Under the pieces are notes generated by a model, which was given only the letters and a program-made list of their open reading frames with translations, was not told the origin of the DNA and searched no databases. Position numbers and translations under genes: made by a program. A DNA stretch of 64,000 nt. It comes from an uncultured Flavobacteriaceae bacterium (GTDB taxonomy: Bacteria > Bacteroidota > Bacteroidia > Flavobacteriales > Flavobacteriaceae). Positions 61,516 through 64,000 of the stretch are shown here, piece after piece. Every line of letters begins with the position of its first letter. The first letter of the stretch is position 1. Location of the stretch: contig CANMFO010000002.1 of NCBI GenBank assembly GCA_947497245.1, positions 930,001 to 994,000 on the forward strand. The letters run 5' to 3'.

Positions 61516-61959
61516 ATGGAAAGAAAGGAATTTTTGAGAAGTTTGGGAGCCGGAGCGGCATTTGCGCTGATTTTTCCTTGTGCACAGGGATGCTCCAAAG
61601 ATGACGATCCCGAAGGAACCATCAAGGAAGTCCCGACAGGGGTCGATTTCACGGTCGACCTTACTTCTGCTGAAGCCTCCAACCTGGCCCAAAACGGAGG
61701 GTTTATTTTGAAGAACGACGTCGTGGTGGTGAAGAACTTGGAAGGCGAGTACATAGCGGCCAGCCAAATTTGTAGCCATCAGGGGTATGATCAGGTTCGT
61801 TTCATCAATCAACAAGGGGGCATCTTCTTCTGCGACGTTCACGGTTCTCGATTCGAGCAGGATGGCAGTCCCTTGAACCAGGTGGACAATAATCCCGCAA
61901 AGGCCTTGAAAGTTTACCAAATCGAACTATCGGGCGATATTTTAAGAATTTTCGAATAA
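61516..61959 (+). CDS. Rieske [2Fe-2S] lipoprotein
   Basis: A 147-residue protein. The signal MERKEFLRSLGAGAAFALIF ends in a lipobox AQGC with Cys at 26, so it is probably a lipoprotein on the inner or outer membrane. The Rieske domain has both ligand pairs: ASQICSHQGY (C86, H88) and IFFCDVHGSRF (C106, H109). The usual disulfide cysteines next to these pairs are absent, as in the low-potential ferredoxin-type Rieske proteins. The ATG at 61516 is chosen because the signal begins there. It precedes a thioredoxin-like gene and ApbE on the same strand. Confidence 0.9.
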   Translation: MERKEFLRSLGAGAAFALIFPCAQGCSKDDDPEGTIKEVPTGVDFTVDLTSAEASNLAQNGGFILKNDVVVVKNLEGEYIAASQICSHQGYDQVRFINQQGGIFFCDVHGSRFEQDGSPLNQVDNNPAKALKVYQIELSGDILRIFE

Positions 61960-61990
61960 AAATGGCATTGATCTTGTTCTACTGGTCCCT

Positions 61991-62428
61991 ATGATGAAAC
62001 AAATGTTCCCCGTTTTTCTTTTTTTTCTGTCCTTGTCCGTCAGCGGCCAGGATTGGGAAACGGATTTTGCAAAGGCGATTTCCCGTGTTGAAGAAACGGG
62101 AAAGCCAATGGTCCTGGTTTTTTCTGGATCCGATTGGTGTGCGCCCTGTATCCGGTTGGACAGGGAAATTTGGCAATCTGAAGCCTTTAAGGCCTATGCC
62201 AAGGACCATTACGTGCTCTATCGGGCAGATTTCCCCCGAAAAAAGTCCAGTCAGCTCCCCAGTGAAAAAATGGCCGAGAACAACCAATTGGCCCAAAAAT
62301 TCAATCCCAAAGGGCACTTTCCATTGGTGGTGGTCCTCGATGGCAAGGAACAGGTTCTGGGAACCTTGGCGTACCAAAAGGTACCTCCAGAGGACTATAT
62401 TTCACAGCTAAATTCTTTTCTCAAGTGA
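61991..62428 (+). CDS. Secreted thioredoxin-fold protein
   Basis: A 145-residue exported protein: signal peptide MKQMFPVFLFFLSLSVSGQD, then a thioredoxin fold with the active site FSGSDWCAPCIRLDREIW (Cys50 and Cys53) and a cis-Pro loop (GHFPLVVVLDGKEQVLG). It is of the thioredoxin_7/DUF255-like group that keeps periplasmic thiols reduced or oxidised. Its TGA overlaps the GTG start of the apbE gene (GTGA), so the two are translationally coupled and likely work on a common envelope substrate. Confidence 0.9.
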   Translation: MMKQMFPVFLFFLSLSVSGQDWETDFAKAISRVEETGKPMVLVFSGSDWCAPCIRLDREIWQSEAFKAYAKDHYVLYRADFPRKKSSQLPSEKMAENNQLAQKFNPKGHFPLVVVLDGKEQVLGTLAYQKVPPEDYISQLNSFLK

Positions 62429-63420
62429 GGGCGCTGGTGCCCTTACTTTTTTGTCTTCTTGCCCTTAATCTTAGTGGGCAGGAGCGGAGGTACGTAACAG
62501 TGAAAAAAGCCCTTAAGCTTATGGGCAGTCGGTTCGATATCACCGTGATCTCCACCAATGAGGAACTGGGCTATATCAATATCGATGAGGCGGTCGCCGA
62601 GATTACGCGAATAGAAAAGATGATATCTTCCTGGGACCCCGAATCGGAAACCTATCAAATTAACAAAAATGCTGGGATACGGCCCGTAAAGGTTAGTTTG
62701 GAACTCTTTAAATTGATAGAACGGGCCAAGCAGATTTCCGAAATTACGGATGGCGCTTTCGATATATCCTATTCCTCGATGGATCGGATCTGGAAGTTCG
62801 ACGGATCCATGAAGGCGATGCCGACAGAGGCCGAGATCAAAAAATCGGTGGCCAGGGTAGGGTACCAAAAAATAATCCTAAATCATGACGAGCGCACAGT
62901 TTTCCTAAAACAATCTGGGATGAAGATTTCTTTTGGTGCCATCGGCAAGGGCTATGCGGCGGACAAGGCCAAAGAACTCCTGGTCTCCAAACAGGTAGTG
63001 GCCGGCATCATCAATGCTGCAGGGGATCTGACGACTTGGGGGACCAAGGCGAGCGGCGAAAAGTGGTCGATAGGAATCACCAATCCCTTCAGCCAGGGAA
63101 GGATATTTTCATGGCTGCCCATTGTGGAGTCCTCTGTGGCCACTTCCGGCAACTATGAAAAATATGTGGTGTTCCGGGGGAAAAAATACTCCCACATCAT
63201 CGATCCAAGGACGGGAATGCCGGCATCCGGGGTCAGTAGTGTATCCATTTTTGCCAAGAGCGCCGAACTTTGCGATGCCCTGGCCACAGCGGTCTTCATC
63301 ATGGGAAGGGAAGCTGGAATTTCGTTGATAGACCAACTCGGGGGAACCGAAGTGGTCCTGATCGATGATGCGGGAAAAGTACATAAGAGCAATGGGATCC
63401 TATTTGAGAACGATCGGTGA
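62425..63420 (+). CDS. apbE: FAD:protein FMN transferase (ApbE)
   Basis: A 331-residue ApbE enzyme that attaches FMN to a Thr/Ser in a target protein. It begins at GTG 62425 with a signal peptide (ALVPLLFCLLALNLSGQERR). Motifs: MGSRFDITVISTNEE, SSWDPESETYQINKNAG, FDISYSSMDRIWKFDGSMK, ISFGAIGKGYAADKAKEL, IINAAGDLTTWG, YSHIIDPRTGMPASGVSSV and a C-terminal FIMGREAGISLIDQLGG. The target flavoprotein is not in the window. With the Rieske and thioredoxin genes it resembles a cluster for envelope redox transfer. Confidence 0.95.
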   Translation: MRALVPLLFCLLALNLSGQERRYVTVKKALKLMGSRFDITVISTNEELGYINIDEAVAEITRIEKMISSWDPESETYQINKNAGIRPVKVSLELFKLIERAKQISEITDGAFDISYSSMDRIWKFDGSMKAMPTEAEIKKSVARVGYQKIILNHDERTVFLKQSGMKISFGAIGKGYAADKAKELLVSKQVVAGIINAAGDLTTWGTKASGEKWSIGITNPFSQGRIFSWLPIVESSVATSGNYEKYVVFRGKKYSHIIDPRTGMPASGVSSVSIFAKSAELCDALATAVFIMGREAGISLIDQLGGTEVVLIDDAGKVHKSNGILFENDR

Positions 63421-63481
63421 TGACAAACCTCGACGATGGATACGCAATCAGATGGCCCCCCAGGTCTTAACAAACGGAATT

Positions 63482-63943
63482 ATGAAAAAAACAATACTGC
63501 TTATCACCTTTAACTTGTTCACGGCCTTGATCATGGCACAGGATTATTCGTCCTTACCGGCTACCCAATTCAATGGCGACGGGGACTTTAAGGAAGCCGA
63601 AGAACAGGTTTTGGAGTGTGCGGAATACTTGTTGGTCCACCCCCGAACGGAAAATGAACCGAATCGGTTGAGTGCTTTCCGATACCTCTTTTTGTGGATG
63701 CAGGGCACTGCCGACCACACCTTTTCGATAGGCCAAAGGGAGATGGATCTGACCAAAGGCAAAACGCCGTATTTGACCATCTATTTGGCCGCGGCCGTGA
63801 AAACCGTTTTGGAAAGCCCGGAAAAATTGACGGACGATCAGGTTTACCAAGCTGCCAGTGCCCTTTTGGCCGCGTATTGTTCCAAACCTGGGAACCATTT
63901 GAAGCCGAATAGGGCAATCAAGAAAATAGTAAGGGATAAATAA
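63482..63943 (+). CDS. Secreted hypothetical protein, 153 residues
   Basis: Begins at 63482 with signal peptide KKTILLITFNLFTALIMAQD. The mature part is mainly helical: FKEAEEQVLECAEYLLVHPR, RLSAFRYLFLWMQGTADHTF, KGKTPYLTIYLAAAVKTVLE, SPEKLTDDQVYQAASALLAA, ending YCSKPGNHLKPNRAIKKIVR. I do not recognise a family. It follows apbE by about 60 bp in the same direction and probably belongs to the same envelope redox cluster. A longer frame from 63365 overlaps apbE and lacks a signal peptide at its start, so it is not preferred. Confidence 0.7.
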   Translation: MKKTILLITFNLFTALIMAQDYSSLPATQFNGDGDFKEAEEQVLECAEYLLVHPRTENEPNRLSAFRYLFLWMQGTADHTFSIGQREMDLTKGKTPYLTIYLAAAVKTVLESPEKLTDDQVYQAASALLAAYCSKPGNHLKPNRAIKKIVRDK

Positions 63944-63985
63944 AACTGTCATGTCGAACGGAAGGGGAATTATGCATAACTTTAA

Positions 63986-64000
63986 ATGATGAAAAAGCTG
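63986..64000 (+). CDS. Start of a gene cut by the window edge
   Basis: ATGATGAAAAAGCTG at 63986 looks like the start of an exported protein (MMKKL). In Bacteroidota, ApbE/thioredoxin clusters are often followed by DUF4266 and DUF3570 genes, which would fit, but five codons cannot show it. Confidence 0.35.

Overview
The window comes from a member of the Bacteroidota, most likely a marine Flavobacteriaceae. The evidence is a SusC/SusD pair, TonB receptors with carboxypeptidase-regulatory N-termini, FtsX-type permeases with PadR-linked prefix domains, IPT/NHL lipoproteins, a type III glutamine synthetase, weak ribosome binding sites, and the CCCGATAGCTATCGGG palindrome common in these genomes. 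Genus cannot be fixed from the sequence alone.

Layout. 0-3.3 kb: an unknown protein, a plant-type leucine-rich-repeat protein and an IbrA/IbrB-like pair. 3.5-13.1 kb: an NTF2-like lipoprotein, SusC, a 2.2 kb insertion of toxin-antitoxin and other small or decayed genes, SusD, and a BCCT transporter. 13.2-23.8 kb: small envelope proteins, two outer-membrane barrels that share a repeated leader, an ABC ATPase with a permease remnant, and a PadR / lectin-like / FtsX-permease operon on the minus strand. 23.9-30.2 kb: four tandem IPT-NHL beta-propeller lipoproteins, the first fused in frame behind a sterol-desaturase domain. 30.7-51.8 kb: gene blocks separated by copies of the 3' end of tRNA-Arg(ACG), with the intact tRNA at the right end. 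The blocks carry (A) PEP-hydrolase-like protein, cupin, a 1112-residue propeller/cupredoxin/ThuA lipoprotein and an AraC regulator; (B) a TonB receptor and a LytS/LytR pair; (C) a MITE, a PadR regulator and a second FtsX permease; (D) two nitronate-monooxygenase-like proteins, OsmC and a MetY-like enzyme. This looks like repeated island insertion at one tRNA. Blocks C and D are visibly more AT-rich. 51.9-64 kb: core genes, namely apt, a BlaI/M56 pair, a CaCA antiporter, divergent GSII and GSIII glutamine synthetases, purM, and a Rieske / thioredoxin / ApbE cluster that runs off the right edge.

The strongest observations are the stacked tRNA-Arg fragments, the desaturase-lipoprotein fusion heading a paralog array, the SusC-SusD pair split by a small-gene cassette region bordered by a roughly 110-bp dispersed repeat, and a second repeat with an identical 26-bp core placed directly upstream of two barrel genes. 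No intact transposase, integrase, CRISPR array or rRNA gene was seen.
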